The notes: generated by a model not told the origin, from the letters alone. A stretch of DNA of 64,000 nt from Pauljensenia sp018375675 (GCA_041432705.1 JAPWAE010000002.1:124001-188000), one strand, 5' to 3'. Shown: positions 24,897 through 34,053, numbered from the stretch's first letter. Made by a program: numbers and translations.

Positions 24897-25094
24897 GAGG
24901 CGGTGGCGGGGCCTGGCCGAGCACACCAGAACCACAAGCGCCGCCGGTGTGGAGGGCGCCTAAGGGACCTGCCGCGGTGCCGGTGGGCGGCGGCGGGGCC
25001 TGGCGGGGCACACCAGAACCACAAGCGCCGCCGGTGTGAAGGGCGCCGGAGGGACCTGCCGCGGTGCCGGTGGGCGGCGGCGGGGCCTGGCCGG
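24897..25094. repeat. 87-bp tandem repeat, two copies plus a partial third
   Basis: Copies at about 24897-24983 and 24984-25070, and a 24-nt partial third. The two full copies differ at only a few positions. The unit is GC-rich (GGCGGGGCCTGG, then GCACACCAGAACCACAAGCG) and lies 3' of asd. Confidence 0.8.
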
Positions 25095-25281
25095 GCTTCG
25101 AGGCGACGAGCCGAGCGAAGCTCGCTGCGCGGGCGGCTCGCGGGCGGGCTGCCGCCCACCGGCACACACAGCGGCCGGGCCCTCCGGCGCCCGGAACACC
25201 CGTGGGGCCACAAGCAACAACGCAACGCAAACGCGCGGCAGCCCACCGGGCCGCCGCGCGTTCACGCAGTCAGTGGAACAC

Positions 25282-26328
25282 TCAGCGCAGGCGAGAAGCC
25301 ACCACCTCGGCGACCTGGACCGCGTTCAGGGCAGCGCCCTTGCGCAGGTTGTCGCCGGAGACGACCAGGACGAGGCCACGGTTGCCCTCGACGGCCTGGT
25401 CGTGACGGATACGGCCGACGAGGACCTCGTCGCGGCCGGCGGCCTCGAGCGGGGTCGGGACGTCAACGACGCGCACGCCGGGGGCCTCGGCCAGCAGGGC
25501 ACGCGCCTGGTCGGGCGTGATGTCGCCGGCGAACTCGGCGTGGATGGTGAGGGTATGGCCTGTGTAGACAGGGACGCGCACGCAGGTGCCGGACACGGCA
25601 AGGTCCGGGGTGTGCAGGATGCGGCGCGACTCGTTGCGCAGCTTCTGCTCCTCGTCGGTTTCCTCGGAGCCGTCGTCGACGATGGAGCCGGCGAGCGGCA
25701 CGACGTCGAAGGCGATGGGCGCGACGTACACGCCGGGCTCGGGCAGGGTGACAGCGCGGCCGTCGAGGGCCAGGCCCGCTAGGTCCTGCTTGACGCCGGC
25801 CTCGATCTGGCTGGTCAGCTCGGCGACGCCGGCGCGGCCCGAGCCGGAGACGGCCTGGTAGGAGGACACGAAGAGGCGCTTGATGCCACCGGTGGCCTCG
25901 ACGAGGGGCTTGAGGACGGGCATCGCGGCCATGGTGGTGCAGTTGGGGTTCGCGATGATGCCCTTGGGGCGGTTGTCGACGTCGTCGGGGTTGACCTCGG
26001 ACACGACGAGCGGGACCTCGGGGTCCTTGCGCCACGCGGAGGAGTTGTCGACGACGACCGCGCCGGCGGCCGCGAACTTGGGGGCGTACTCGCGCGAGGC
26101 GGTGGCGCCCGCGGAGAACACGGCAATATCGATGCCGGAGTAGTCGGCCGTCGCCACGTCCTCGACGACGATGTCCTGCCCCTTCCAAGGCAGGGTGGTG
26201 CCCGCCGAGCGCGCGGACGAGAAGAATCGAATCGTCTCGACCGGGAAGTTGCGCTCCTCCAGCAGGGTGCGCATGACTCGGCCGACCTGGCCGGTGGCGC
26301 CGACGACGGCGACGTTGAATCCACTCAT
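25282..26328 (-). CDS. asd: Aspartate-semialdehyde dehydrogenase
   Basis: NADPH-dependent reduction of aspartyl phosphate to the semialdehyde, the branch point to lysine/diaminopimelate, methionine and threonine. 348 residues. An N-terminal Rossmann motif (VAVVGATGQVGRVM), the catalytic Cys130 in NPNCTTM and the substrate segment SYQAVSGSGRAGVAEL are present. AAGGAGA precedes the ATG. It lies downstream of lysC on the same strand after 153 nt that hold an inverted repeat, so it may be only partly co-transcribed. Confidence 0.96.
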   Translation of the reverse strand: MSGFNVAVVGATGQVGRVMRTLLEERNFPVETIRFFSSARSAGTTLPWKGQDIVVEDVATADYSGIDIAVFSAGATASREYAPKFAAAGAVVVDNSSAWRKDPEVPLVVSEVNPDDVDNRPKGIIANPNCTTMAAMPVLKPLVEATGGIKRLFVSSYQAVSGSGRAGVAELTSQIEAGVKQDLAGLALDGRAVTLPEPGVYVAPIAFDVVPLAGSIVDDGSEETDEEQKLRNESRRILHTPDLAVSGTCVRVPVYTGHTLTIHAEFAGDITPDQARALLAEAPGVRVVDVPTPLEAAGRDEVLVGRIRHDQAVEGNRGLVLVVSGDNLRKGAALNAVQVAEVVASRLR

Positions 26329-26393
26329 GGTGTTCTCCTTGTGTTGGTGCGCGCGCCCATACGACGGGGCGAACGCTGGGTGAAATCTATGGG

Positions 26394-26472
26394 GACGAGG
26401 CCGGGGCGCACTCTCGGAAACTTCGGGAGCGCCGGAACCGCGCGGATGAGCGGAACCGGCCCGGGCCTCGTC
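26394..26472. repeat. Inverted pair of the interspersed 14-mer between lysC and asd
   Basis: An exact GACGAGGCCGGGGC (26394-26407) faces GCCCGGGCCTCGTC (26459-26472, 13 of 14) across 51 nt. Folded, it would form a long stem in the lysC-asd spacer and could attenuate asd or stabilise the lysC mRNA. Confidence 0.6.
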
Positions 26473-26481
26473 GATGAACGG

Positions 26482-27003
26482 TCAGCGGCCGGTGCCGCCG
26501 TAGACGACGGCCTCGGTTTCGGAGGCATCGAGGCCGAATGCGGTGTGGACGGCCTGGACGGCGCGGTCGAGGTCGTCGAGGCGGGTGACGACGGAGATGC
26601 GGATCTCGGAGGTGGAGATCAGGTCGATGTTGATGCCCGCGTCGGACAGGGCGCTGAAGAGGCGCGCGGAGACGCCGGGGTTGGTGCGCATGCCGACGCC
26701 GACGAGGCTGAGCTTGCCGATGTTGGGGTTGTAGCGCAGCTCGTTGAAGCCGATCTCGTCGCGGTGGGCTTCGAGGGCGTCGAGGGCCTTCTGTGCGTCG
26801 CCTTCGGGCAGGGTGAAGGTGATGTTGGCCTTGGTGGGGTCGGAGATCGGCAGGTTCTGGACGATCATGTCGATGTTGGCGCCGACCTCGGCGACGACGG
26901 CGAAGACGCGGGCGGCGACGCCGGGGCTGTTCGGCACGTCGGTGACGGTGATCTTGTCCTGGGAGCGGTCGTGAGCGATACCGGAGATGACGGGCTTTTC
27001 CAT
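26482..27003 (-). CDS. Internal start: aspartate kinase regulatory beta subunit
   Basis: An in-frame ATG at 27003 opens MEKPVISGIAHDRSQDK, exactly where the beta subunit of alpha2beta2 actinobacterial aspartate kinases begins. It is preceded by GAGGAAAA at 6-7 nt, a real ribosome site in the middle of a coding sequence. The 173-residue product would be the two ACT domains alone. Confidence 0.65.
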   Translation of the reverse strand: MEKPVISGIAHDRSQDKITVTDVPNSPGVAARVFAVVAEVGANIDMIVQNLPISDPTKANITFTLPEGDAQKALDALEAHRDEIGFNELRYNPNIGKLSLVGVGMRTNPGVSARLFSALSDAGINIDLISTSEIRISVVTRLDDLDRAVQAVHTAFGLDASETEAVVYGGTGR

Positions 27004-27798
27004 GGCGTTTTCCTCGGGAGACTTCAGGGCTGCGTCGGGCACGAGGCCCTTGAGTTCAGGGTTTGCGGGGGAGTCGGAGATCCAGGTGCCGTTCTTTTCG
27101 GAGAACGAGGAGCGCACGTGCAGGGGGACCCCGTAGCGGCGCGCGAATTCGACGGCGCGCAGGTGGAGGATCTTGGCGCCGTGCGCGGCCATTTCCAGGG
27201 TTTCTTCCTGGGTGAGGGTGCGCAGGCGGTGGGCCTTGGGGACGATGCGCGGGTCGGCAGAGAAGAGGCCGTCGACGTCCGTGTAGATTTCGCACACGTC
27301 GGCGTGGAGGGCTGCGGCGAGGGCGACGGCGGTCGTGTCGGAGCCTCCGCGGCCCAGCGTCGTCACGTCGTCGTCCTTGGAGATGCCCTGGAAGCCGGCG
27401 ACGATGGCGACCTGGCCGTCCTTGATGGCGCGGGCGACGCGCTCGGGGACCATGCCGACGATCTGGGCGGCACCGAAGCGGCTGTCGGTCTGGATGCCGG
27501 CCTGCGCGCCGGTGTAGGCGCGGGCTTCGACGCCGAGTTCGTTGACGGCCATCGCGAGGAGGGCCATCGAGATGCGTTCGCCGGCCGACAGGAGGATGTC
27601 CATTTCGCGGTCGGGCGGGGTGTCCGTGAGGGCTGCGGCCGAGTCGAGCAGGTCGTCGGTCGTGTCACCCATCGCCGATACGACGACAACGACGCGGTGT
27701 CCCGCGTTGTGCGTGTCCACGATGCGCTGGGCGACGCGCTTCATGGCTTCGGTGTCGGCGACGGAAGAACCGCCGTACTTTTGCACGATCAGTGCCAC
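26482..27798 (-). CDS. lysC: Aspartate kinase
   Basis: First step of the aspartate pathway. 438 residues: KYGGSSV near the start, catalytic-domain segments FTTLGRGGSD-like (VTTLGRGGSDTTAVALA) and EIYTDVDGLFSADPRIVP, then two ACT domains (about 270-425) for feedback by lysine/threonine. Length and order match the actinobacterial alpha-beta type. It starts with ATG 27798. The neighbours downstream (asd) and the internal start at 27003 both agree with the Corynebacterium-style arrangement. Confidence 0.96.
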   Translation of the reverse strand: MALIVQKYGGSSVADTEAMKRVAQRIVDTHNAGHRVVVVVSAMGDTTDDLLDSAAALTDTPPDREMDILLSAGERISMALLAMAVNELGVEARAYTGAQAGIQTDSRFGAAQIVGMVPERVARAIKDGQVAIVAGFQGISKDDDVTTLGRGGSDTTAVALAAALHADVCEIYTDVDGLFSADPRIVPKAHRLRTLTQEETLEMAAHGAKILHLRAVEFARRYGVPLHVRSSFSEKNGTWISDSPANPELKGLVPDAALKSPEENAMEKPVISGIAHDRSQDKITVTDVPNSPGVAARVFAVVAEVGANIDMIVQNLPISDPTKANITFTLPEGDAQKALDALEAHRDEIGFNELRYNPNIGKLSLVGVGMRTNPGVSARLFSALSDAGINIDLISTSEIRISVVTRLDDLDRAVQAVHTAFGLDASETEAVVYGGTGR

Positions 27799-28020
27799 TA
27801 GAGCCTCATTTCTATCTGTACGTGCCGATTCGCACGTCTTCAGGTGGCGCAGGCCACCACTTCAATCCTACGGCCCGCCAGGCATCGCGCCGCGAAAGAC
27901 CGGCATGTGGGCGCTGGTGACATGGGACGCGCCGGGGCGACCCAGGACACACGAGCCTGTAATGCCCGGAATTGCAACGATCCTGATCAGGGCATGAACG
28001 AGTCATCCGCGCCGGCGCGC

Positions 28021-29565
28021 TCAGGCGGCGGGCAATGTCACGTCGATGACGGTCCCCTTCTCGGAGTCGCCCAGCCGCACGGACCCACCCATCGCGCGGG
28101 CGAGCGATTCGACGATCGACATTCCCAGGCCCGAGGAGCCGCGGCCGTCGCGCGTGCGCGAGGAGTCCCCACGCACAAAGCGATCGAAGACGCGGTCGCG
28201 AATCTCTGCCGGGATGCCGGGGCCATCGTCCGCGACGCGCAGGGTCACCATGGACGAGGCCGGGGCGACCTTGTCGGATTCCACCCCCTGGGTGGCGCGG
28301 GTCAGGGAGACGGTCACGCGGGTACCGGCGGGCGTGTGCACGCGGGCGTTCGCGAGGAGATTGGTGAGGATCTGGCGCAGGGCCGCCTCGTCGCCGAGGA
28401 CTGGTACGTCCGCGGCCTCGCCGAGCTCCCACGCATGGTCGGGGGCGACCACATGGGCGTCTGACAGAGCGTCCAGTATTAGCGGGATAACGTCGATATT
28501 GTCGCGTTTGAGAGCGCGGTCTCCGTCCAGGCGTGCCAGCGTCAGCATCTCCTCCACGAGGGACGCCATCCGCGCCCCCTCCGAGGAGATGCGCTCAAGC
28601 GCCTGGGTCCGGGAGGCCTCGTCGATGTCGCGACGCGCGAGCTGCGCGTAGCCCTGCACGGAGGCCAGCGGCGTGCGCAGCTCGTGGGAGGCGTCGGCGA
28701 CGAACTGGCGCAGCTTCGCCTCGCTACGCGCGCGGCGCTCCATGCCGTCTTCGACCGCGTCGATCATCGAGTTCAGGGCCCCCGCAACGTCCGCGACCTC
28801 GACGGGACCGGAGGTCGCTTCCTCGCCGACGCGGGTCAACTCCTCGGCATCGTCGGCCAGGTCGCGGCTCGCAATGTCGGCGGCTGCCGCGCGCACGACA
28901 CCGAGCGGACGCAGCTCGCGGCGCACCCACGCCCGACCGGCGACCCCGGCGGCAATCGCGACGACGAGGGACAGGCCGATCTCGACCGCGACGAGCATCA
29001 TGACCACGTCATCGACGCTGTCCATCTGCACGCCGACGAGAACGGTCTTGTCATCGACGACCTGGGAAGTCACTCGGAACGTGCCCAACTCTTTGAGGTG
29101 CACGGTGTGCGGGGCGCCATCGGTGGGCACATGCGCCAGGGCCTCCAACGCGGGCTCATTCAGGTAGGTCACCGAGAAGTTGGAGACAACCGCACCGGCC
29201 GCCTGCCCATCCTCGCTCACGTACTGAAGGGTGCCCTCGGCGATGCCGGAACCACCAAACCCCGGCCCCTTGGGCCCGCCGGGGACAACAGGTCCACCGG
29301 GAGGAGGCACACGCCCGCCCGACTGCTGGACCGCGCGGGCGCCCCCGTCGGAGTCGTCGTCCGCGTCCACCTCATCGTCCGGCGCGTCCTCGACATCCAG
29401 GTGTTCGCCCGCGCGCTGGGAGAGGCGGTGCAGCTCGGAGTCCATGTTGCCCAGCATCCAGGAACGCATGACCAGGGTGGACGCGGCAACCATGACGATG
29501 AGGGCGAGGGCGACGCATGCGGCCAGCGCGCGCGACAGGCGCCCGGCGAGCGATCGGCGGCGCAT
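28021..29565 (-). CDS. Two-component sensor histidine kinase
   Basis: 514 residues starting at ATG 29565, overlapping the regulator stop by one base (TGATG). Two membrane helices (about 13-35 and 205-228) bracket an extracytoplasmic sensor domain, whose first part is Asp-rich (DAPDDEVDADDDSDGG) with a Gly/Pro tract. A HAMP linker, the phospho-acceptor His294 in DASHELRTPLA and an ATPase domain with ADDGPGIP and GSSGLGMSIV follow. The Asp-rich loop suggests cation or cationic-peptide sensing, which is inference. The interspersed 14-mer falls in an insertion before ADDGPG. Confidence 0.92.
   Translation of the reverse strand: MRRRSLAGRLSRALAACVALALIVMVAASTLVMRSWMLGNMDSELHRLSQRAGEHLDVEDAPDDEVDADDDSDGGARAVQQSGGRVPPPGGPVVPGGPKGPGFGGSGIAEGTLQYVSEDGQAAGAVVSNFSVTYLNEPALEALAHVPTDGAPHTVHLKELGTFRVTSQVVDDKTVLVGVQMDSVDDVVMMLVAVEIGLSLVVAIAAGVAGRAWVRRELRPLGVVRAAAADIASRDLADDAEELTRVGEEATSGPVEVADVAGALNSMIDAVEDGMERRARSEAKLRQFVADASHELRTPLASVQGYAQLARRDIDEASRTQALERISSEGARMASLVEEMLTLARLDGDRALKRDNIDVIPLILDALSDAHVVAPDHAWELGEAADVPVLGDEAALRQILTNLLANARVHTPAGTRVTVSLTRATQGVESDKVAPASSMVTLRVADDGPGIPAEIRDRVFDRFVRGDSSRTRDGRGSSGLGMSIVESLARAMGGSVRLGDSEKGTVIDVTLPAA
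28253..28266 (+). repeat. Interspersed 14-mer, exact copy, inside the histidine kinase gene
   Basis: Read on the coding strand it encodes Val-Ala-Pro-Ala-Ser-Ser in a 10-15-residue insertion between the N-box region and ADDGPG. Confidence 0.7.
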
Positions 29566-30272
29566 CACTGCGGCTCCCGCATGATGTATCCAGCGCCGCG
29601 CACCGTACGAATGAGGGCCGGGCGATCCGCGTCGATCTTCTTGCGCAGGTAGGAGATGTACAGCTCGACGACATTGACCTGGCCGCCGAAATCGTAGCTC
29701 CACACGGCGTCTAGAATCTTCTGCTTCGACAGCACAATTCCAACGTTTTCCATGAGATACCGGAGCAATTCGAACTCAGTGTTCGTTAACGTGATTTCTT
29801 CCCCGCCACGGCGCACATCGTGAGAATCCACATCGAGAGTCAGATCGGCAACCTGCAGCACCGTCGACACCGCCTGCTGGGTGCGCCCAGCGCGACGCAG
29901 CAGGCCCTCGACACGGGCCGCCACCTCGTCCAGATCGAAGGGCTTCGTCACGTAGTCGTCCGCGCCCGCACGCAAGCCCTGCACACGATCCGCGACAGCA
30001 TCGCGCGCGGTGAGGAAGAGGACCGGCAGCTCCGGGTCACGAGCGCGCAGGCGCTCCAGCGTCTCCAGGCCATCCATACGCGGCATCTGCACGTCGAGGA
30101 TCACGACGTCCGGGTGGAAGCTCGTCGCCTTCGCCAGCGCATCCAGCCCGTCCTTCGCCGTAGCCGTCTCCCAGCCCTCGTGGCGCAGGGCCTGCGAGAG
30201 CAGGTCCGCCAGCATCGCCTCGTCGTCAACAACCAGCACTCGGGGCGCGTCTGAGCTCGCCTGCATCGCCAT
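29565..30272 (-). CDS. OmpR/PhoB-family response regulator
   Basis: About 235 residues. The receiver domain has the acidic pair VVDDE, phospho-acceptor Asp60 in VVILDVQMPRMDG and Lys in DYVTKPFD. The winged-helix DNA-binding domain has LTNTEFELLRYLMEN and VYISYLRKKID-like (VELYISYLRKKID). I prefer the ATG at 30272 (or 30275), just after GAGGAG; the frame also allows ATG 30293. Directly coupled with the kinase and probably autoregulated; the targets are unknown. Confidence 0.93.
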   Translation of the reverse strand: MAMQASSDAPRVLVVDDEAMLADLLSQALRHEGWETATAKDGLDALAKATSFHPDVVILDVQMPRMDGLETLERLRARDPELPVLFLTARDAVADRVQGLRAGADDYVTKPFDLDEVAARVEGLLRRAGRTQQAVSTVLQVADLTLDVDSHDVRRGGEEITLTNTEFELLRYLMENVGIVLSKQKILDAVWSYDFGGQVNVVELYISYLRKKIDADRPALIRTVRGAGYIMREPQ

Positions 30273-30382
30273 CATGGACTCCTCGTCTGTCACAGCATGG
30301 ACCCTACGATTGTGTCACACGTGCGTCACCAACAGGGGGACGCGCGGCCCGCAGCGCGACAAACGCCGCAGGTCGCGGGTGC

Positions 30383-30976
30383 CTACAGGCGGCGACGCCC
30401 CTCGAGCGCGCGGCCCAGCGTCACCGAGTCCGCGTACTCCAGATCGCCACCCATGGGCAGGCCCATCGCCAGGCGCGAGGTTTCGACCCCCATCGTGGAG
30501 AGCATGCGCGCCAGGTAGGCGGCCGTCGCCTCGCCTTCGACGTTCGGGTTGGTCGCCAGGATGACCTCGGTGACCGTGCCGTCCGCGAGGCGACTCATCA
30601 GCGAGGCGATGTTCAGCTGGTCGGGCCCCACCCCGTGGATCGGGTCGATGACGCCGCCGAGGACGTGGTAGCGACCGCGGAAGACGCGTGCGCCCTCGAT
30701 CGCCTGGATGTCCTTGGGCTCCTGGACGACGCAGATCGCGCTGGGGTCGCGGCGCACGTCGCGGCAGATGGAGCACTCGTCCTCTTCCGTGAGGTTGCCG
30801 CAGATGTCGCAGTGGCGCACGCGCCCGCGCACGGCGTTGATCGCGTCGACGAGGCGCGCGACGTCCTCAGGCTCCGCATCCAGGACGTGCATGGCCATGC
30901 GCTGCGCGGACTTCGGGCCGATGCCCGGCAGCTGCCCGAACTGGTCGATGAGGTCGGCCAGGGCGCCGTCATACAT
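30383..30976 (-). CDS. recR: Recombination mediator RecR
   Basis: Acts with RecF/RecO in loading RecA at gaps. 197 residues: helix-hairpin-helix LPGIGPKSAQRMAMH, a four-Cys zinc finger (CDICGNLTEEDECSIC) and a Toprim domain (ICVVQEPKDIQAIE, then EVILATNPNVEGEATAAYL). It lies one base after the dnaX stop, the usual dnaX-recR pair. Confidence 0.97.
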   Translation of the reverse strand: MYDGALADLIDQFGQLPGIGPKSAQRMAMHVLDAEPEDVARLVDAINAVRGRVRHCDICGNLTEEDECSICRDVRRDPSAICVVQEPKDIQAIEGARVFRGRYHVLGGVIDPIHGVGPDQLNIASLMSRLADGTVTEVILATNPNVEGEATAAYLARMLSTMGVETSRLAMGLPMGGDLEYADSVTLGRALEGRRRL

Positions 30977-30977
30977 G

Positions 30978-33890
30978 TCAGTATCCTCCCTCGGTCATCT
31001 TCTCTTCGATGACGCGTCCGCCGAGGATCTCCAGGACCGCTGCCAGGCCGATCGTCTGCGAGTTTTCGATGTTTTCGTCGTCGATGCTGGCGCTATCGTC
31101 GTCGGCCGCGTGGGTGCGGGTCGAGACGATGGCAGCCTCGCGCTGGGCCTTCTCGCGCAGGGCTGCCTCTGCGGCGGCTCGCCCGGTCAGCGGGCCGTCG
31201 GACGCTCCTGTGGCGTCACGCTGGGGTTCCGGGGCGCCGAATCCAGGCGCAGGATCCTGCGCCGGCTCTGGGGCCGCGGCCAGCCAGGCCGGGGCCTGCG
31301 TCGAGGCGCTCGGTGCAGCGCTGATTGGGGTCACGTCGGCGGGGGCCGAGGACTCGGGCGGGGTCCACGAGTCGGCGCCGTCGTCGAAGTTCACGGACGC
31401 ACCACCGGAGATGACGACCGGGTCGCCCCAGCCGGTCGGGGTCGACGGGGTGTGCGCGGCGGGCTCGATGGGAGCGTCGTCGAAGACGGGGGACGAGGCC
31501 GGCTCGGCCTGCGCAGGTGTGCCCGCCTGCTGGTCGGCGGGTTCCGGGTCGCCCGGGTAGCGGAAGACCGTGAAGGAACGCTTGCGCAGGGCCGCGTCGC
31601 CGTTCGGGGACGAGGCCTGCTCAGTCACGTCGGGGGCGGCCGCGAGGGCGCGGGCGGCTCGCTCGGGCAGCGCGGGACGCTCGGTGGGCTGCGGGTCCTC
31701 GCCCTGGGCAACCGGCGGGACTGTCGGCGCGATGGGTTCTTCACGTCGGATCGGCGTCACCGTCGCGGGCGCAGGCCACCCGGATTCCACCGGCTCCGGC
31801 TCGGGAGCGGGTTCGGGGGCGTGCGCGGGCCATCCGGCGTCGACGGGTTCGGGAGCGGCCTGCAGCGCGGGTTCCGGCTCACGGGCTGGCTGCGGCCAGC
31901 CGGTGTCAGCCGGCTCGGGGTCGCCGTGGGGTGCCGCCTGCGCGGCGGCCTCATCAAAAGGGGGCGGCTCCGAGACCCAGCCGCCGGGCTGGGACGGCTG
32001 CGCGGCGGGGCCGGGGTGCGAAGCCTGCGCAGACGGGCCGGTCGTCGCCGGGCCGCCCGAGGCCTGGCCGACCTGGGCGGAGACGCTCACGGTCAGGCCG
32101 GTGACCTCGTTGATGGCCTTTTCGACGTCGGCCGCGCGGGGGCCGCGCGAGAAGGCGTTCACCATGGCCTCGACGGGGAAGAGGAGGATCACCTGGGAGC
32201 CGTCGACGGCACCGAGCTGGGCGTTGCCGCCAACCATCGACCACGTGACGCGACTAATGGAGGACAGGCGCTCGACGACCTCGTTCCAGCGGCCACGCAG
32301 CATGTCGGCGTCGCGGCCAGAAGCCGGGGCCTCGGCGCGGGCGGGTGCGTCCGAGCGCTGCTGCGCGGCGGATTCGTGTCTCTGCTGCGGAGGAGCGGCA
32401 GGGCGCGGCTCGGCCTGAGCGGGCGCGGACTCGCGGGCGGGCGTGCTTTCGTGGGCGGCCTCGCGGAGCGGGGCCTCCTGTCGCGCGTCCTGCGCGGGAG
32501 CGGAGTTCGACTCCGGGGCCGCGGGCTTCTGAGCGGACCAGTCGGGGCCACTCCCCCACGCGGGTCCGCCCTGCGGGGCAGGCGCGGCAGACGATGCGGG
32601 CGCCTGAGGAGCGGGGGCCGAGGCCTCGGCGCGCTCCTGCTTCTTGCGGGCCAGGGCCTCGCGAGCCTCGCGGGCGCCGAAACGGCCCGAGGACGCCTCG
32701 GACGACGATGGCACGGACGCCTCGCGCGGCGCTCCCCCACCGATCATTCCGACCGTGCCCTGAACCGGGGCCTGGGCGGGCGCTGCGGCCGGGGCGGGCA
32801 CGAGGATGCGCCCTACGAGCAGCTCGAGCTGGAGGCGGGGCGAGGTCGCGCCCGTCATGGCTCGCAGGGCCTCGTCGGTCAGGTCGGCAGCTCGGGACAG
32901 TCCGTGCGGCCCCCAGTTCTGCGCCTGGCGCTGCATGCGCTCGAACTGGTCGTGCGGGGTATCCGCCAAGACATCGCGCGCGCCATCACCGGCGACCGCG
33001 ATGATGAGGAGGTCGCGCAGACGTTGCAGGAGGTCCTCGACAAAGCGTCGCGGGTCGTGGCCGGACTCGACCATGCGCTCGACGACGCGGAAGGCCGCGG
33101 CGCCGTCGCCACCCGCGAGAGCGTCGACGGATTCGTCCAGCAGGGCGGAGTCCGTGTAGCCGAGCAACGCGACGGCCGTCTGATACGTGACCTGGCCGTC
33201 GATCGCGCCGGCCATCAGCTGGTCGAGCACCGACAGGGTGTCGCGCACCGAGCCGCCGCCCGCGCGCATCACGAGAGTCAGGACGCCCTCGCCCACTCCG
33301 ATGTGCTCCTCGGCGCACAGGCCCGTCAGGTAGGGGCCGAGGACGTCCGGCGGGACCAGGCGGAACGGGTAGTGGTGGGTACGCGAACGGATCGTGCCGA
33401 TGACGCGCTCGGGTTCCGTCGTCGCAAAGACGAACTTGACGTGCTCGGGCGGCTCCTCGACGAGCTTGAGCAGCGCATTGAAGCCCTGGTTCGTGACCAT
33501 ATGGGCCTCGTCGATGATGAAGATCTTGTAGCGGTCGCGCACCGGCGCAAAGGTGGCGCGCTCGCGCAGGTCGCGGGCGTCGTCGACGCCGCCGTGCGAG
33601 GCCGCGTCAATCTCGACGACGTCGAGCGAGCCTGGACCGCCGGTGGCCAGCTCGCGGCACGATTCGCACTGGCCGCACGGGGTGTCCGTGGGGCCCTGCG
33701 CGCAGTTCAGGCAGCGCGCGAGGATGCGCGCCGAGGTGGTCTTGCCGCATCCGCGCGGCCCGGAGAACAGGTACGCGTGCGTCACGCGATTCGCGCGCAG
33801 CGCCGCCTTAAGCGGCTCCGTCACGTGTTCCTGGCCGATCACCTGATCAAAGGTGTCGGGGCGATACCGGCGATACAGAGCTGTGGTCAC
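30978..33890 (-). CDS. dnaX: DNA polymerase III gamma/tau subunit, with very long Pro/Ala-rich inserts
   Basis: Clamp-loader ATPase. 970 residues against about 640 for E. coli tau. The AAA+ core is standard: GPRGCGKTTSAR, the zinc module CLNCAQGPTDTPCGQCESC and IFIIDEAHM. After residue 370 come two Ala/Pro/Glu-rich disordered tracts (about 370-525 and 620-920), around one folded segment (LRGRWNEVVERLSSISRVTWS, near 530-600). The end (GLAAVLEILGGRVIEE) is the conserved actinobacterial tail. The start is GTG 33890. I see no slippery A-rich frameshift site. Confidence 0.95.
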   Translation of the reverse strand: MTTALYRRYRPDTFDQVIGQEHVTEPLKAALRANRVTHAYLFSGPRGCGKTTSARILARCLNCAQGPTDTPCGQCESCRELATGGPGSLDVVEIDAASHGGVDDARDLRERATFAPVRDRYKIFIIDEAHMVTNQGFNALLKLVEEPPEHVKFVFATTEPERVIGTIRSRTHHYPFRLVPPDVLGPYLTGLCAEEHIGVGEGVLTLVMRAGGGSVRDTLSVLDQLMAGAIDGQVTYQTAVALLGYTDSALLDESVDALAGGDGAAAFRVVERMVESGHDPRRFVEDLLQRLRDLLIIAVAGDGARDVLADTPHDQFERMQRQAQNWGPHGLSRAADLTDEALRAMTGATSPRLQLELLVGRILVPAPAAAPAQAPVQGTVGMIGGGAPREASVPSSSEASSGRFGAREAREALARKKQERAEASAPAPQAPASSAAPAPQGGPAWGSGPDWSAQKPAAPESNSAPAQDARQEAPLREAAHESTPARESAPAQAEPRPAAPPQQRHESAAQQRSDAPARAEAPASGRDADMLRGRWNEVVERLSSISRVTWSMVGGNAQLGAVDGSQVILLFPVEAMVNAFSRGPRAADVEKAINEVTGLTVSVSAQVGQASGGPATTGPSAQASHPGPAAQPSQPGGWVSEPPPFDEAAAQAAPHGDPEPADTGWPQPAREPEPALQAAPEPVDAGWPAHAPEPAPEPEPVESGWPAPATVTPIRREEPIAPTVPPVAQGEDPQPTERPALPERAARALAAAPDVTEQASSPNGDAALRKRSFTVFRYPGDPEPADQQAGTPAQAEPASSPVFDDAPIEPAAHTPSTPTGWGDPVVISGGASVNFDDGADSWTPPESSAPADVTPISAAPSASTQAPAWLAAAPEPAQDPAPGFGAPEPQRDATGASDGPLTGRAAAEAALREKAQREAAIVSTRTHAADDDSASIDDENIENSQTIGLAAVLEILGGRVIEEKMTEGGY

Positions 33891-33967
33891 CCTCCAAGCC
33901 TAGTTGCTCCCACCCTCATCTGCGCCCCACGCCGCGCGTTCCACACGCTCTATGGTCCTCGTTCATT

Positions 33968-33981
33968 GACGAGGCCGGGGC
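33968..33981 (+). repeat. Interspersed 14-mer, exact copy, in the dnaX upstream spacer
   Basis: GACGAGGCCGGGGC, 78 nt upstream of the dnaX start and just 3' of the first adhesin terminator. Confidence 0.7.
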
Positions 33982-34015
33982 TCGGTTGTGGGGTCAGGGC
34001 GGGGTGGGTATGCGG

Positions 34016-34053
34016 GAGGGGGCGCGGGACCTGTGTTGGTCTCGCGCCCCCTC
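34016..34053 (-). terminator. Terminator-like hairpin after adhesin 1
   Basis: GAGGGGGCGCG (34016-34026) and CGCGCCCCCTC (34043-34053) with an inner GACC/GGTC pairing. The same hairpin recurs after adhesin 2 at 40305. Confidence 0.7.

Larger units (their letters stand above)
23849..25281. other. 1.4-kb region without a supported gene, dense in repeats
   Basis: Between the orphan gene and asd no convincing coding sequence is present. It holds a possible degraded gene (23867-24124), five copies of a 17-bp word in two orientations, a 42-bp period tract, many TGCAC/GTGCA words near 24640-24740, an 18-bp inverted repeat pair and an 87-bp tandem repeat. Short open frames here mostly translate the repeats. 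Confidence 0.7.

Noticed and set aside
25232..25262. asd terminator
   Set aside because: CGCGCGGC and GCCGCCGCGCG can pair imperfectly, but there is no T-run and the area is uniformly GC-rich.
22289..25281. Integrated island at tRNA-Gly
   Set aside because: I found no downstream copy of the tRNA 3' end and no integrase, so only a lower-GC cargo can be claimed.
27799..28020. Lysine riboswitch upstream of lysC
   Set aside because: The 222-nt spacer has no recognisable L-box elements.
31000..33890. Programmed frameshift in dnaX
   Set aside because: No A-rich slippery heptamer or following stem was seen, and the frame is open to a conserved C-terminus.
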